DNA of 64,000 nt from Pithys albifrons albifrons. Lineage: Eukaryota; Chordata; Aves; Passeriformes; Thamnophilidae. Shown here in pieces: positions 1-11,830 of this stretch. How positions within the stretch are numbered: position 1 is the first letter of the stretch; the number at the start of each line of letters is the position of its first letter. A program made the position numbers and the translations under genes. The notes under the pieces were generated by a model. It did not search any database. It was not told the DNA's origin and was given only the letters and a program-made list of their open reading frames with translations. The DNA lies in contig NC_092458.1 of the NCBI RefSeq assembly GCF_047495875.1, forward strand, positions 110,409,727 to 110,473,726, in the 5' to 3' direction.

Positions 1-3000
1 TTCAAGCTATAAAAATGAATACGAAATTTGAGCCTTTCCGGCCTTTTTTCTTGGGCCAACATTTTGGTTCTTGTACTTGGTCTCAGCAACTCTCTGATCA
101 CTATTAGTGTGTTGCCAGAGCTTAGTAATGCTGGCCTCCTATCTGTAGTTTTGTGGTGTGCCATCACTCTACCAGTCATCTTGCGGGTTTTAATGGGTCA
201 GTGACATTTTTAGCTTCTGGTATCTTCTGGCAGAAGCCACTCGTGTTCATTAAAAACCATATACATACAAGGCAACATCAAGAATAAGCTATTCAAAATT
301 ATGAGACATTATATTTAATATGATTTAGGTCTATCAAGGTCTTGATTTGGAAAAGTTTATCTGAAAATATTCAAACATCCAAGAGACTTATGAAGGATAT
401 ACAAAGGCGCTGCTTACAAAATAGCAGATTAAACTGTAGGAATGAGAAAAACCTGATCTGATTTTGCATATCTGTTATAGCTGAATTAATCCTAACACTG
501 TGTTCTTTATTCCACTTAAATACTCATCATTAATAGTGTTTTAATGTTCTAGTACTTGGCAGTTTCTATGTATTTCTTCCTGTCAGATAGTTTAGCTAAA
601 TTCCTTTTCTTTCTTTCTTTTTTTTTTTTTTTGAGAGCTATATAAACTGTAACAAAGAAGTTCTATCATAAAAATAATTTAGAGGGGGGTGCATTTAAAC
701 ACTTACTTAGTAGTCTTGAAAAATCTGCGATTAAAGTTTTCTGAAGGAGTAAAATCCAATGGAAGAACATCTACTTAAAAAAACCGGAAAATACAATCTG
801 ATAGTTGTCAATACCCGAATTATTATATAGTGATACTGTTTCTCCTCAACATCTTTAAGGACTATAAGAGCACTGCCCTGAGACTTGTATAAGACATACA
901 TAAAGAAGGTTAGATAGCAAATGAAGAGACTTTACCTGTAATTCTGTAAACAGGGGCTCTTCAAATGCCTGGACTTCATTTTGCATGCCACTTTCTTTCT
1001 GTTAAGAGAGCTCAGGTGATGTGGGGGTCACTTGTAGTAATGCACTAAAAGTGGAGAAACTTAAGTCTCTTTTCCTTCATAATTTGTTCACTTCGAGTCA
1101 GCTTTACCAATTTAAGAAAATGAGCAAAGAAAAGGCAATAAGGATAATAAAAAGTAATAATGTATCACATTTTTCTTATTATTTTTTCTATTCTAACACC
1201 GCCATAAGTATTACCTATAGAGGTAGATCAGACTCATGTTGCCTTTTTAAAATGAAAGACAGGTTTTGCAGCTGACACAGGAACAAAAAAGAAAAAAAAA
1301 ACAAAACCAAATCAAAAACTAAAGAAAGCCAGCAGAACTTACTCTGTGGAGTTGTATTTGATTTGGCATATAGTTCTTCTCTTTCAACTAATATAATCAA
1401 AACATGTTGATCTTTAAAAGCAGTCTATAAAAGTCTGTCTAGTATGGTCACAGGGCAACATCTATCACAGTACTTACGATCTTGCTCACTCCAGAAAAAT
1501 GTATCATTTCCCACTGTTGTGTTTGTCCTATCTATTTTGTTTCACCAGTATCAGCAATAATTTTAGAGTAAGCCACATATCTGAAACATAAATCTGTAGA
1601 AAATGCAGTATATCCATGGTATTGTTCTACCTCCATACCCATATTTTTCTTCTTACATAAAAAATCCCCAAATCCCCACATGTTTATTTCCAACAATACT
1701 CTCTTAAAAGCTGTACATTTTTGTTGTTGCAGTTCCTCGAGAAGTCCTAACTATGGCCCTGAGTTGGATCTTAGAAACAACAATTTGATTATACCTGCAA
1801 ATTTTCTACAGGTTATGCACACTGTTGTGCAGGTTGTGAAATCTGTATATTTTCGATAGATAAACTGAAACCTCTTCTAGTAAAGCACAAGTTGTTACAT
1901 TCCTAGGTGCAATAAAACTTTGACAACATGGATGGATGGTAGCAATAAACATAATTTTGACTTTATATACTATTTTGACATATAATTCTACAATATACCA
2001 CCCGGGCATCTCAAGACACTTCTCAGAAGATCATTTTTCCTTCATAATATATCTGTTTTGACTCAAGGAAGCATTATCATGAACAACATTTACAGGCAAA
2101 GAAACTGACACATTAAAAGAATCCAATCCCTAAAATTTTCAGAGAGATTTGGTCACTGTGGCATAGCCATGACCAGATAAGGACCAGCACTTCTTTAGCT
2201 GTGGCACTCTTAAGTTAGAACCATAGTTTTACACACCAACATAATGACATATTAGTCATCACCAGTTCAAAGGTGTTTAGCTGCAATAGAGGACATTTAC
2301 CTGAAGATATGAAACCACATCAATTTCTACTGTTAAGATTTCAGAAATTCTAGAAAAGTTTCCCTTGTTAGTCAGGTTAAGAAGTAATCAATATTTGGCA
2401 TGGGCTGTTAGAGAGCTTTATGTATGTATTCATACTCACACAGACAGCAAGCTCCCATTAGCCAGAAAAACCTCATTTTGCTCTGAACCCAGCAATTCTG
2501 TATCAAAAATCATTTATTGTCATCTTACAGCAGCAAGGTCAAAGAGAATTGTTATTTTAGGCAGCATATAGGTTTCTTGGAGACAAAGGCTTACTCTGTT
2601 GATCTGCATAACCTTGTCCTTGTCATCTGCATAACCTTCAGACCTGAGAAGTTTAAGATTAAATGAATTGGAAAAGATTAAGTGAATCACATGTTTAGCA
2701 TTCCTTAACTCTCATCATGTTACAGGATCAGTTGTAGTAGTATAACTCAGTTGATCAGAAGCATTCTCATCTAATTTATGTTGGTACCTTTAAAAACATT
2801 TTAAAAAATCATCAATAAAGGCTTTTAGACAAATGAACATACATTCTTTCAGTTTTGCTTCCAACACACTTCTATAAAGCAGTTCTATTACAGCATAGGC
2901 AATACATTGAGCAGAAATAAATAGTTCTTATTGTGATTTTTGCTTCATTTGAAAGGAGAAATATTAAGAACAGACCATGTTAGTTAGGAATAAATACCTT

Positions 3001-3401
3001 TGTGCAAAGACTGAGAGGAAAAACTAAGCACCTTAACTTTAACATTGCTACCATTGCTTTGGGACTTCTTTTTACCTTCACTTTCTTCCTTTCATAAAAT
3101 AATTAGGCCTCTTTTCTAAGTGTACAAATTAGATCTATATTGATTTTGGATATTTTTTTCTCCTCTCCTCACCCCCACCAGGCTGGATGAAAACTGGTCC
3201 TGTTTTAATTAGATGGCAAGCTACTGAGCAAATTGATTTTCAAAATAATTTTAGCAGTGACTCAGATATTTTGAGTTGTCTCCAACTGCAGTTTGAGTAA
3301 GAACAAACTCTATAGCACATGACTATATTAAATGAACTTTCCTTTTTTTTTTTTTTCTTTTCCTTCTTGAATGGAGCAATGGTATATTCCTACAATTATT
3401 T
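1..3401. other. Non-coding AT-rich sequence, no gene seen
   Basis: No open frame here looks like a protein family and I see no exon-like run. Simple sequence includes a T-run at about 618-632, an A-rich patch near 1288-1315 and a T-run at about 3341-3355. A 12- to 13-base stretch (tctgcataacctt) occurs twice, near 2601 and 2627, as a small local duplication. I recognise no interspersed repeat, although old decayed copies could be missed by eye. Confidence 0.6.
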
Positions 3402-4140
3402 CACAGAATACCACAGAATCACAGAATATGCTGAATTGCAAGGGACAGACAAGGACTGAGTCCAGCTCCTGTCCCTGTATGCGACCATCCCGAAGAGTCA
3501 TACCATGTGCAAGAGAACATTGTCCAAATGCTTCCTGAACTCTGTCCGCCTTGCTGCTGTGACCACTGTTCTGGGGAGCCTGTTCCAGTGCCCATCCACC
3601 CTCTGGGTAAAGAACCTTTTTCTGGTATCCAACTTAAACTTCCCCTGACACAACTTCAGGCCATTCCCTCAGGTCCTGTCACTGGTCATCACAGAGGAGA
3701 GATCAGTGCTTGCCCCTCCTCTTCCCCTAATGAGGAAGTTGTCACTGCAATGAGGTCTCCCCTCAGTCTCCTCTTCTCCAGCCTGAAAGACCACATGCCC
3801 TCAGCTGCTCCCCATATGGCTTCCCCTGAAGGCCCTTCACCATCTTTGTTGCCTCTTTTGGACACTCTAATAACATAAGGTTTTTCTTGTATTGCTGTGA
3901 CCCAAACTGCGCACAATATTCCATGAGAGGCCACCCCAGTGCAGAGCAGAGTGGGACAATCCCTTCCCTCACCCAGCCAGCAATGCTGTGCCTGATGTCC
4001 CCCAGGACATGGTTGGCACTCCTGGATGCCAGAGCACTGCTGACTTATTCAAATTGTCATTGACCAGGAGCCCCAGGTCCTTTTCCACAGCATTGCTCTC
4101 CAGCATTTCATTGCCCAGTCTGTACAAACAGCCAGGATTG
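3402..4140 (-). mobile_element. CR1 LINE, 5'-truncated, 3' half, antisense
   Basis: CR1 is the main LINE retrotransposon of birds; it codes for an endonuclease/reverse transcriptase and is usually 5'-truncated on insertion. Read on the minus strand, the element ends at its 3' terminus in short repeats of the ATTCTGTG type (plus strand: cacagaat units at about 3402-3426). Conceptual minus-strand translation in broken frames gives the end of the CR1 polyprotein: a piece reading EYCAQFGSQQYKKN, then KMVKGLQGKPYGEQLR, then a LSGWRR segment, matching the usual CR1 C-terminal order. Frames are interrupted, so the copy is dead. Its sequence resembles the CR1 subfamily whose tail starts 'CAGAATATCCTGAGTTG' on the complement; the 26158-26235 fragment belongs to the same type. 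The upstream limit near 4140 is approximate. Confidence 0.85.
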
Positions 4141-6962
4141 TCTTAGTTTGTAACCAGTCCTTTACTAACACTTTAAAATCGGTTTTAAAATTCGGTTGCT
4201 GAGAAGATTGAATTGGACAGAGAGTGCAGAAGATATAAGACACATCAGTTCAAACAGTCTCATGATGGGTTAATCAAAGAACGATTTAGTCTTCCTCTTC
4301 CATGACACTCTGGACATTAATATTCTCATGCAGCAGTCTGAGGAATGAATTCTGCCTGCTGCAATCCACTCCTCAGTCTCATCAAGGTGTTTGCACAACA
4401 CATCAAGCAGACAGTTTCAAGAATGATACACTTTGACAATAAATATGACAACAGTCCCTTTGCTGTGACATGTACTGCACTCCTCCTGCTAAGCCACTAT
4501 CTACAGCCTGGGAGGTGCCTTCTGCTGCCAATCCCCAGCAACTCTCAAACAGAGATGAAAGGAAGATATTATTATGTTTTGTTCCTTAAACTGCTACCAT
4601 GCAAAGAAAAATTAGAGTATTTGTTTCCTTCCTGTAAAATTATATATATGTGTGCGCATCTGTCACTGTTACAGAAAGTGATACAGTGTTCCTAAAAATA
4701 GGTCATAAATTGAATGCTGCACTTCAGCCTTCATAGCTTAAATTCAGCTAGGCTTTCTTTCGTGAAAATCAAGCCAATTGTTTTTTCCTTCATAAAAGGT
4801 AATCCACACTCCAAATCCACACTCCAAAGTCTTTTTTTTTTTTTTTTGGATATTTGCTGCACAAAATTGAGTATAGATTAGCAGATCTCAGTACATTCAG
4901 CCCAAGTTGCAGGGATACTTATCAAATAGTAATCCTCCTTTAAAATTAAGAAAGCAAACCTACTTTATTCTACTAGAAAAAAGAGGTTTTACCTTTCTCT
5001 TTATCAATTACCTTTTTTTCCTCTCTTTTAAGAACATTATTAAAAAAATATTACAGTATTGTAGGTAGCATTAGGTCATGATTTTTCTTCAAAAAGATTA
5101 TTCTTAAAACTACTGTATTTTCTAATCATCTACTCTAAACTCTAGTAAATGGGTGGTATCTGGTACACTAAGAGATAATGTATATAACTGTAGTGTAAAT
5201 ATTTTTGGCACCTAATCAATGTGTCTGTTTTAAATTTTTTCTGATGTAAAGAAGAAATTATAAACAATCAATTTTTTTCAAATGTCATTGTCTGAAAGTA
5301 CAAAGTCCTATTGAGTAACATTCTCCCCTTTTCCCTTTTCTGTTTTCCATCATTTTTTGTCTTCTCTTTTTACTGCAAACTTGTAAAATATTTAAAAGAT
5401 TAAATCACATAAATAAAAAAGAAAATTAAGTTTGCAAAACATTCTATATGTAACTTATAATTTTCTTGACACAATTATTAATGGTTGGGATTGGGTATTA
5501 CTTACTTTACCTTCTCTGATCAGAATTGAGGGTTTGTATAAATTGAAATTTGTATAAATCAAATTACAAAATTAAAGAACCATGTTCTCGAACAGTCCTT
5601 CGTATAGGAAACTTGTAGTTCATGATGAGGACAGTAAATATGAACCTGGTCTAAATTTAATGAACATTCCATTTTCAAGTTACATTTAAAAAAACAAAAA
5701 AAAACCCATTTCCTTATTGATATAATTCTGAAAACTCTTACAACAATTTACAGCATCTACCTATGCAGCACCTCTGCTAAATAGAAAAAATACTATCCTC
5801 TTGATGCAGTTAAAGCAGCATCAGTGATTTTATGCTGCAGATACAAGTGTTATGGATTCAAAAATATTGCCCATCTTTATCACTAGGAGATGGCATGAAT
5901 GGAGAAGTAAATTAGGCTCCCTACCAACCTGATGCAGTGGGTAAGCTGCTATGGTGACCATTTCAGCTGCCTAAGTAATATGTTTCCTATTCTAAAAGTT
6001 GAGAGGGAGAATAAGAGACTTTTGTGTCAGAACTGTTAATGATCACACTGCCAGGAAAACCTACTTTCAACTTTTAGTAGCAGACAGACCCCAAAACACT
6101 GGCTGGCATGAACGTGCTCACCTGCAAGCACTGCTGTTCTTACATATCCTTCATATCACTGCCTGCTTTGTTAGGACTGACTTCTGCACATGGACGTGTC
6201 TGACCTTCTAGATGATTACATCTTGCACATAATTAACTACAGGTCAGCACACTAACTATGACTAATTTTACTGGTGATGTGCCCCTTCCTCACAGCCTCA
6301 GTCCTTGAGAACACACTGGCCACACCTTGCTGCCTGTGCAACTCTCCTGGACACTCAGATTTCCTGCACAGCCTGGATGTACATGCCAAGAGGAAGCAGT
6401 GCCATGGTCCCACAGACCTCCTGATGGGAGGGAGGACAGAACTGGAGATGAGAGTTAGATCACAGAGCCTTCCCATCTGCATGCAAGGTAGAGCCCATGC
6501 ACATGGGCAGGGCAGTGGAGGGACAGCAGCCAGTGGCTTTTGATGTGCTACATAGGCTTGGCCCAGCTGGGTATTACTGCTGATCTAGTTGGTTAGTGAT
6601 CTAACTTATGGAATATTTACAGAGCTGCATAAAACATTAAAAGCTTTTAATTTTTTCACTTTCAAACTGATTTCCAAACCCCTTATTATCAAGAAATTTT
6701 TTGTTTCACTTTGGTTGCTGTTTCAAGTTATTTCAATAGAAAAATAGGCTTAAATTGTAGTAAAAAGCTGAAGTGATCAAAATAAATTTAGTTTGTAGCA
6801 AACATCCAATTGACAACTATGTTTTCAAATGTTTCCTTATTGCCTCCAATAGCTAGGGATTTTATCCCCCTGTGGAATATTGCTCTTTGATTCTGTTTTT
6901 TTTCTGATTATTTCAGACCTGCACCAGTTTAGGTGTCCAGAAATTTTGATCTTGAAAAGGAT
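4141..6962. other. Non-coding AT-rich sequence, no gene seen
   Basis: No coding signal. A 13-base unit (aatccacactcca) is tandemly duplicated at 4801-4826, directly followed by a T-run at about 4832-4847. The slightly GC-richer patch around 6270-6540 is open in frames on both strands, but the translations are compositionally random and resemble no protein I know. Confidence 0.55.
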
Positions 6963-7527
6963 TTTCATGGTTTAAATCCAGCCAGGAAAAAAAATACCAT
7001 GCAGCCACTTTCTCACTCCCCCACTAGCAGGACAGGGGAGAAAACTGGCAGAGTAAAAGCTGGAAAACTTGTGGGTTGAGAGTTGACAGTTTAATAGGAA
7101 AAGCAAAAGTTGTGCTTGCAAGCAAATTAAAACAAGGAATTCATTCAACACTTCCCATGAGCAGGCAGGTCCTCAGCCATCCCCAAGAGAGCAGGGCTAC
7201 AACACATTATTTGGGAAGACAAACATCATCACTCTAAATGTCCCTCCCCTTTCTACTTCATCCCCTCTCTTCATATACCAAGCATGATGTCATATTATAT
7301 AGAATATTCCCTTGCTCACTTGGGGGTCACCTGACCTGCTGTACTTCTCTCAGTTTCCCAAACACTCCCAACTTTCTCACCAGTAAGGCCTTGCCTCTGT
7401 GGAAGCCTTGCTAAGCAATAACAAAAATATCTCCATTATCATCACTGTGTTCAGAACAAATCCAAACCACAGCCTCATGCTAGCCACTGTGAAGAAAAAC
7501 CTCTCTACCCCAACCAAACCCAGCATA
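6963..7527 (-). mobile_element. Solo LTR of an avian endogenous retrovirus, antisense
   Basis: The plus-strand reading opens with a TGG-TTTAAAtCCAGCC-like block (about 6967) and closes with CCAACCAAACCCAGCA. These are the two ends, in complement, of a widespread avian LTR I recognise. Read in its own sense (minus strand), it has a CRE-like TGACATCA at about 7285-7292, a TATA-like box (ggtatatga) at about 7272-7280, a polyadenylation-type ATTAAA at about 7090-7095, and a pyrimidine-rich U5 with CTCTCCCC blocks. There is no internal retroviral sequence on either side, so it is a solo LTR left by LTR-LTR recombination. The first bases are mutated and I see no clear target-site duplication, which fits an older copy. 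The internal open frame on the plus strand is not coding. Confidence 0.85.
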
Positions 7528-9660
7528 CAGAGAAAAACAGTAACTGAGCAGAAGTATGGACACTGAATAAAAAACTAATCAACCAGCACTGAAATATCTT
7601 TTGGGTACTAAAAGTATTTTTTGTCTCTGAGCTTTCTAGATATGTCTCTGCAGACTTTCTGACTGAACTGGACCGTGTTACAATCTGGCAGGAAGAACTA
7701 CTATCTCAAAATCAAGACATACTTCATCAGTGACAGAAGCAGCTCACAGACCCCTAGATGTACTCAGTGAAGCAAAGCTGGAAAAAGGTGCCCAAGTGCT
7801 CTTTAAAAAAAAACAAAAACAAAACCCACCACCAATAACAGCAAAAAACCAAACCCAAAATCTCCACAATCTTATTTCAGTTTTGCAGCATATATAATAT
7901 AGTAGAACAACAGGTGTTTTCAAACTGCATCCCTGCATTTTACTTCTCCACCACTTCTCTGGTCAGAGTTAGCAAACACTACACTATATAAAGGAATACA
8001 GTCAAAAGGATTTTTCATTTTTGCATGCACAGATGTATTTAACAGCATCTATCAAGATACATACCTGCATCTTGTGTTCTGAAGCATATTGTGGTTGCTA
8101 CTTATCTTGTTAGCTTTTTGTGCATTTGTAAATGCCTTTTGAGCATGACTGTTCTCTTCATTAAAGTTGTTTCTGCACTGCATTGCCTCCCCTAACTACA
8201 ATTATCTAGCCATTTTCTGCCACCTCATTTTTGACATAGGGGGTCCTGCTGTCCAAATGAAATTTTAATGAAGTCTTGAGGACGTGCTTGTGCATTGTTG
8301 AATTCCACTGCAGTCCTGTGAAGAGCAGGAGTTGAACACTCACAGTTAGTGGGAAAGTGTTGGGTTATTACTTTTTAAAAGGAACAAATGTTGGCATATA
8401 GTGTGTGCTCTGCCAGCTCCATTTTGCCCTGTATTTTTGTTGCTGCCCCACATGCATTTCTGTGCAGTTTCTTCTGTCTAATCTGCCCAAGATGACCAGA
8501 ATCCCACATGCCAAGAGAACACTTGAAATTTGCCACCCAACATACTTAATTCTGCTAACTATGTCACCACCGACCTTTGTTTTTTGGAAAGGCAAAATTT
8601 CAATATACATTACACAAATAACCTTGTTCTCTTCTGTTATTCAAACTTTGCTGTTCTTGTTCCTAGTCTACTCATTGTTTGGTTTTTGGTTTTCTATCAT
8701 CAGCATAATCCTAACTTCAATATTAGGAACCAAACTGATCCATAATCCCTTAGAGAATATAACTTTCATAAGGAATAAAATTTATTTCCTGAGGTTTTGA
8801 GAACATAATAAAGTTTATATCAAAATATTCAACATCCTCAAACATTTTTGCTGTGTCAAAGATGGTGTGTTGGCTTGCCCCCATAGCGAAATATAGCTGA
8901 GCTTTTTCAGCTGAAATATTTCCATAAAATCTGAAACAGAGTAGAAATATTACATGCATCAACCCCAAAGTGTTGAAGATTGGCAAAGATTGTACTTTTA
9001 GACCTTAATGGTCTTAAAGTCGACACATCAATTTCACTTCCAATTACCTTTGGTTCAGAAATCTAATTTCATGATAATTTTAGACTATTTTTAATACTAC
9101 TTTTGCTAAGGAAAATATTTCACAAAATTAGGAAATTTCAAAGACCAATTGTAAAAGTCAGGTCTCCTTGCAGGAGAGAAAACAACAACAACAGAAAAGG
9201 TCCAGTTAAAAATATTCTGGTAAGGCACAAACTACCAGTAGGAATGAACTGCCCATAGTTTTTAGGAGGTAAATGTCTCCCTTTCAAGTCATTTTTCCAT
9301 CATTACACTATTTCACCTTGTCAATATTCACTAGGGCAACTGTTTCAACAATTTTGTGTGATACCTTCAGTATTGATAAATAACAGATTAATTTGCATTC
9401 CACCTGAAAAGAGTAGAAGAAAATATTTGTTAACCAAAGTGACTTGTGAAAGACCTTTTACACTGTTTTCCAAGAGGATAAGCAAATCTATGAATTTCTA
9501 TTTCTTGTGGATTATGAATGCATAAGGCTTTCTTTTCACTTTATGAGCTAAAAACATTATGTAATAATAATCAGATCCTCGGTACTACACAATGAAATAA
9601 GAAAACTGAGGGTAAAGTTAGAGAAAACATCCTATGAAGACTTCTTTTATACAGAATAGT
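7528..9660. other. Non-coding AT-rich sequence, no gene seen
   Basis: Contains an A/C-rich simple tract at about 7805-7860 with AAAAAC-type units, and CAA repeats at about 9182-9192. An open frame of about 130 codons at 8405-8800 is rich in Phe, Leu and Ile, as expected from T-rich DNA, and has no domain or splice context. I see no repeat family here. Confidence 0.55.
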
Positions 9661-9837
9661 CTAAGAAACACTGTTGGAGGAGACCCGGGGTTTACACAGT
9701 GGCAAAAATACTACAAGAGATGGATAGACGAGGACGCCGAAGTCCAGGAACCCGGCTCCCCGAATATGGAAGCTCTGCGAGAGATTTATAAGGACTTTAA
9801 TAAGTTCACACCCTATATTGATGTTTCCCCAGTTTGA
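9634..9837 (+). pseudogene. Short open frame in the GC-rich insertion, C-terminal fragment of an unknown protein
   Basis: The frame is 67 codons from its first ATG, but only the part from about 9669 (starting GGDPGFTQWQ) lies in the GC-rich insertion; the first dozen residues are AT-rich flank read in frame by chance. The inner part has a balanced, protein-like composition: charged and aromatic residues (WQKYYKRW, DEDAEVQE, LREIYKDFNKF), ending YIDVSPV before TGA. That contrasts with the Phe/Leu/Ser-rich chance frames elsewhere in the window, so I think it is the C-terminal end of a real, 5'-truncated coding sequence. I do not recognise the protein. A retroviral or other transposon-borne protein would fit the neighbouring PPT-like tract, but this is inference. 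A splice-acceptor-like cttcttttatacag precedes it at about 9641-9654, leaving a host exon as a weaker option. Confidence 0.4.
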
Positions 9838-10054
9838 ATGTTGTACCCTTAATGTGGCTACCCTGGTTATTTTTCCCTTAGTCGTTCCTTATCCAAGTTT
9901 CCTCTTCCCACAAAACCCTCCGGGTCGCAGCCCCCTGTCCTGGCCTGACCCGGCCATGGGGGCGGTTGCGGGTGGGGCTGCCCACGGGGCGCCGCTGGAG
10001 CCCGGGCGGGGGCTGTCCCTGCCTCGCAGTGCCGGAAGCCCTACGGTAGACTTT

Positions 10055-10213
10055 CCCCGCCCACCTCATTCTCCCATTGGTCCTTTTGCCGCTCCTCCCC
10101 TCCCTCCTTCCCTTCGTTTGCATGCACCCAATGAAGTGCGTTACTCCACTCTGTCTCCGCCTACATCCGGGGAATTCCCATGCTCTCCTGATAAGCCAGC
10201 ACGCGGTATTAAA
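10055..10213 (+). promoter_or_regulatory. Promoter-like cluster in the CpG-rich insertion
   Basis: A GC box (10055-10062), inverted CCAAT (10076-10080), octamer-like tttgcat (about 10118-10124), forward CCAAT (10128-10132) and TATTAAA (10207-10213) lie in the order and spacing of an RNA polymerase II promoter or a retroviral U3. The TATTAAA could instead be read as a polyadenylation signal; an LTR can use one element as both. The motifs are direct observations; activity is inference. Confidence 0.4.
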
Positions 10214-10424
10214 CTTGCCTTTTCCTCGTGGACCCCCGGCTGCTGTGGACTTATTCCATTCGGGGTGGTCGCCAGGCCGGGGGCGGGAGGAGCCGATCTC
10301 GCTTCTAAGGGGCCTGATCCTAGGGGAGCCCTGCTTGCCGCTTTCCTAGCCTGGCTCCTGGAAGCAGAAACCTCTCCACTGTATTGGTGGCTGTTTACAA
10401 TCCGCTGATAAGACACATGACAAA

Positions 10425-10454
10425 TTTTTTTGGGGGGGATGTTTTAAGAAAACA
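10425..10454 (+). other. PPT-like T7-G7-A tract followed by a TGTTTT/AAAACA hairpin
   Basis: Seven T are followed by seven G and an A (10425-10439), then TGTTTT (10440-10445) and AAAACA (10449-10454) as perfect inverted arms around a three-base loop. In retroviruses a G-run ending in A just before a TG marks the polypurine tract and the first bases of the 3' LTR. Only the G-run and TG are consistent here: the sequence beyond about 10456 is AT-rich and I cannot recognise an LTR in it, so the LTR would have to be missing or very divergent. Confidence 0.35.
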
Positions 10455-10456
10455 CC

Positions 10457-11339
10457 ATGTTTCTGAAGACAATATTCTATCAAGCTTGTTTCCATTAATA
10501 TAAAAAGAAGATAACATTATCTCCTTTACTGGTAGTATTATTTGTTATCAGATCAATTTTTTTTTCAATATTTAACAAAATAACAGAAATGATAGATAAA
10601 ACTCTTAAGGAGTTCCTATTAACTTTAACAGTCTAGCAGATTTCTGCAATGTGTTACATCATAAAAAAATAAAAAAAACAAAACAAAACAAAACAAAACC
10701 AACCTAAGCAAATTACAGTGCTTTTCTGGAACAGACAAATGTATTTTGTATATTTAAAAGAGGTGAAAGAAAGTAGGTTGTGATGATAGAAAAAACAGAA
10801 CTAATAAAAGGCAATGAAAAATACACTCATGCTAAATACCATATAAGCATGTTGCAACAATTATAAACCTTCCAAGTAATTTTGTCACTTCCAGCAGAGT
10901 GTTTTCTTGTCATATGGATTTGCATGTTAGTTGCACTGATGTCTAAGCATATCCTATATATCCTCTTTAATGTAACATGCCTTTCACTGAATGCTATAAT
11001 TTTGAGTGCATGTAGAATTTGTTTCCTCTAATTTTGACTCCCTTAATTTTCAATAAATATGCAAGAAAGAAACATGAAGGAATATTCAGTCTTTGCCAGT
11101 CTGTCCTTAGCATTTCACCTCCATCTTTCAAAAAAACATGTAACAGTACCTTACCCATAAAGAATATTTTTATACATTTTATGATCCTAGAGAAGTACAC
11201 TTGTATATTTCTATGTATTCCAGGTTATTAAATGAAACATCTTGTCTAGCTCATTCTCATTTGGAAAAGTTTTAATATGAACAGAATGCTTCTATAACTA
11301 AGTTTTCAAGATCTCATTTCAGCTGTGCATAGCCCACTT
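10457..11339. other. Non-coding AT-rich sequence with an (AAAAC)n tract
   Basis: At 10662-10701 an A-run passes into about five AAAAC units, a simple repeat. The remainder is unique AT-rich sequence. Open frames of about 70 codons on both strands around 10994-11231 overlap each other and are chance frames. Confidence 0.6.
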
Positions 11340-11389
11340 TGCTCAATTTTGTGATATAGTGGTGGACAAAAAAAGACATTTAGTACTTC

Positions 11390-11830
11390 CGCCTTCTCCG
11401 TGTCCTCTGTAATCAGATCCCTTTTCTTGTTAAGCAATGGACCCACATTCCCCCTGGTCTTTTTATCACCTAACTAGTTGTAGAAGCCTTTCTTATTGTA
11501 GTTGATGTCCCTAACTAGTTTTATTTCCACTAGGGCTTTAACCTTCCTAACTTCACCTCTGGATGCTTGGACAAGATTTCTGTATTCTTCCCACAGTACC
11601 TATTCTTACTTCCACTCCCTGTATTGTTCCTTTTTGTCTCTGAGTTTAACCAGAAGCAAATTTTTGTCCACAGAGGCCTCCTGGCAATTTTGCCTGACTT
11701 CTCATTCTTTGCAATAGAACCTTCTTCAGCTTGGAGGAGGTGGCTCTTGAATACTGCCCAATTTTCTTGGGTCCCTCTTCCCTCTGCATGTGAGTCTTCT
11801 AAGCATAACATTTAAGAGGGCAAAGTCTAC
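11390..11830. repeat. Probable old interspersed repeat, antisense, family uncertain
   Basis: The plus strand has the pyrimidine-rich, Cys/Ser/Pro-poor texture of a decayed antisense LINE reading frame. It contains phrases I associate with dispersed bird repeats: a block of the type 'gggctttaaccttcctaacttcacctc', then 'aggaggtggctcttgaat', then 'gggcaaagtctactcttctgaagtcc'. Minus-strand open frames of about 90 codons (11530-11811) are interrupted and match nothing I can name. An antisense copy of the 5' part of a CR1-type LINE is the likeliest source. Boundaries are estimates. Confidence 0.4.

Larger units (their letters stand above)
9662..10455 (+). mobile_element. GC/CpG-rich inserted segment, probably retroviral or retrocopy-derived; family unknown
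   Basis: A block of about 0.78 kb breaks sharply from the AT-rich surroundings, with roughly forty CpGs by eye, whereas the flanks are almost CpG-free. It starts with an open frame (9634-9837) and continues into promoter-like sequence: an inverted CCAAT (10076-10080), GC boxes (10055-10062, 10281-10287), an octamer-like tttgcatgc, a forward CCAAT (10128-10132) and TATTAAA (10207-10213) about 80 bases downstream. It closes with T7-G7-A at 10425-10439, followed by TGTTTT-AAG-AAAACA, resembling a retroviral polypurine tract followed by an LTR start. Near-identical flanks (taagaaacac at 9662, taagaaaacac at 10445) could be a target-site duplication with one indel. I do not recognise the family; alternatives are a 5'-truncated ERV end, an LTR fragment, or a retrocopy of a CpG-island transcript. 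Confidence 0.5.

Noticed and set aside
3507..3972. Open frames on both strands around 3.5-4.0 kb
   Set aside because: They are fragments or shadows of the antisense CR1 copy.
9818..10408. 196-codon plus-strand open frame through the CpG-rich block
   Set aside because: Stops are rare in GC-rich DNA; composition is Pro/Ala/Gly-rich as expected by chance and it spans promoter-like boxes. Overlapping frames on the other strand are equally open.
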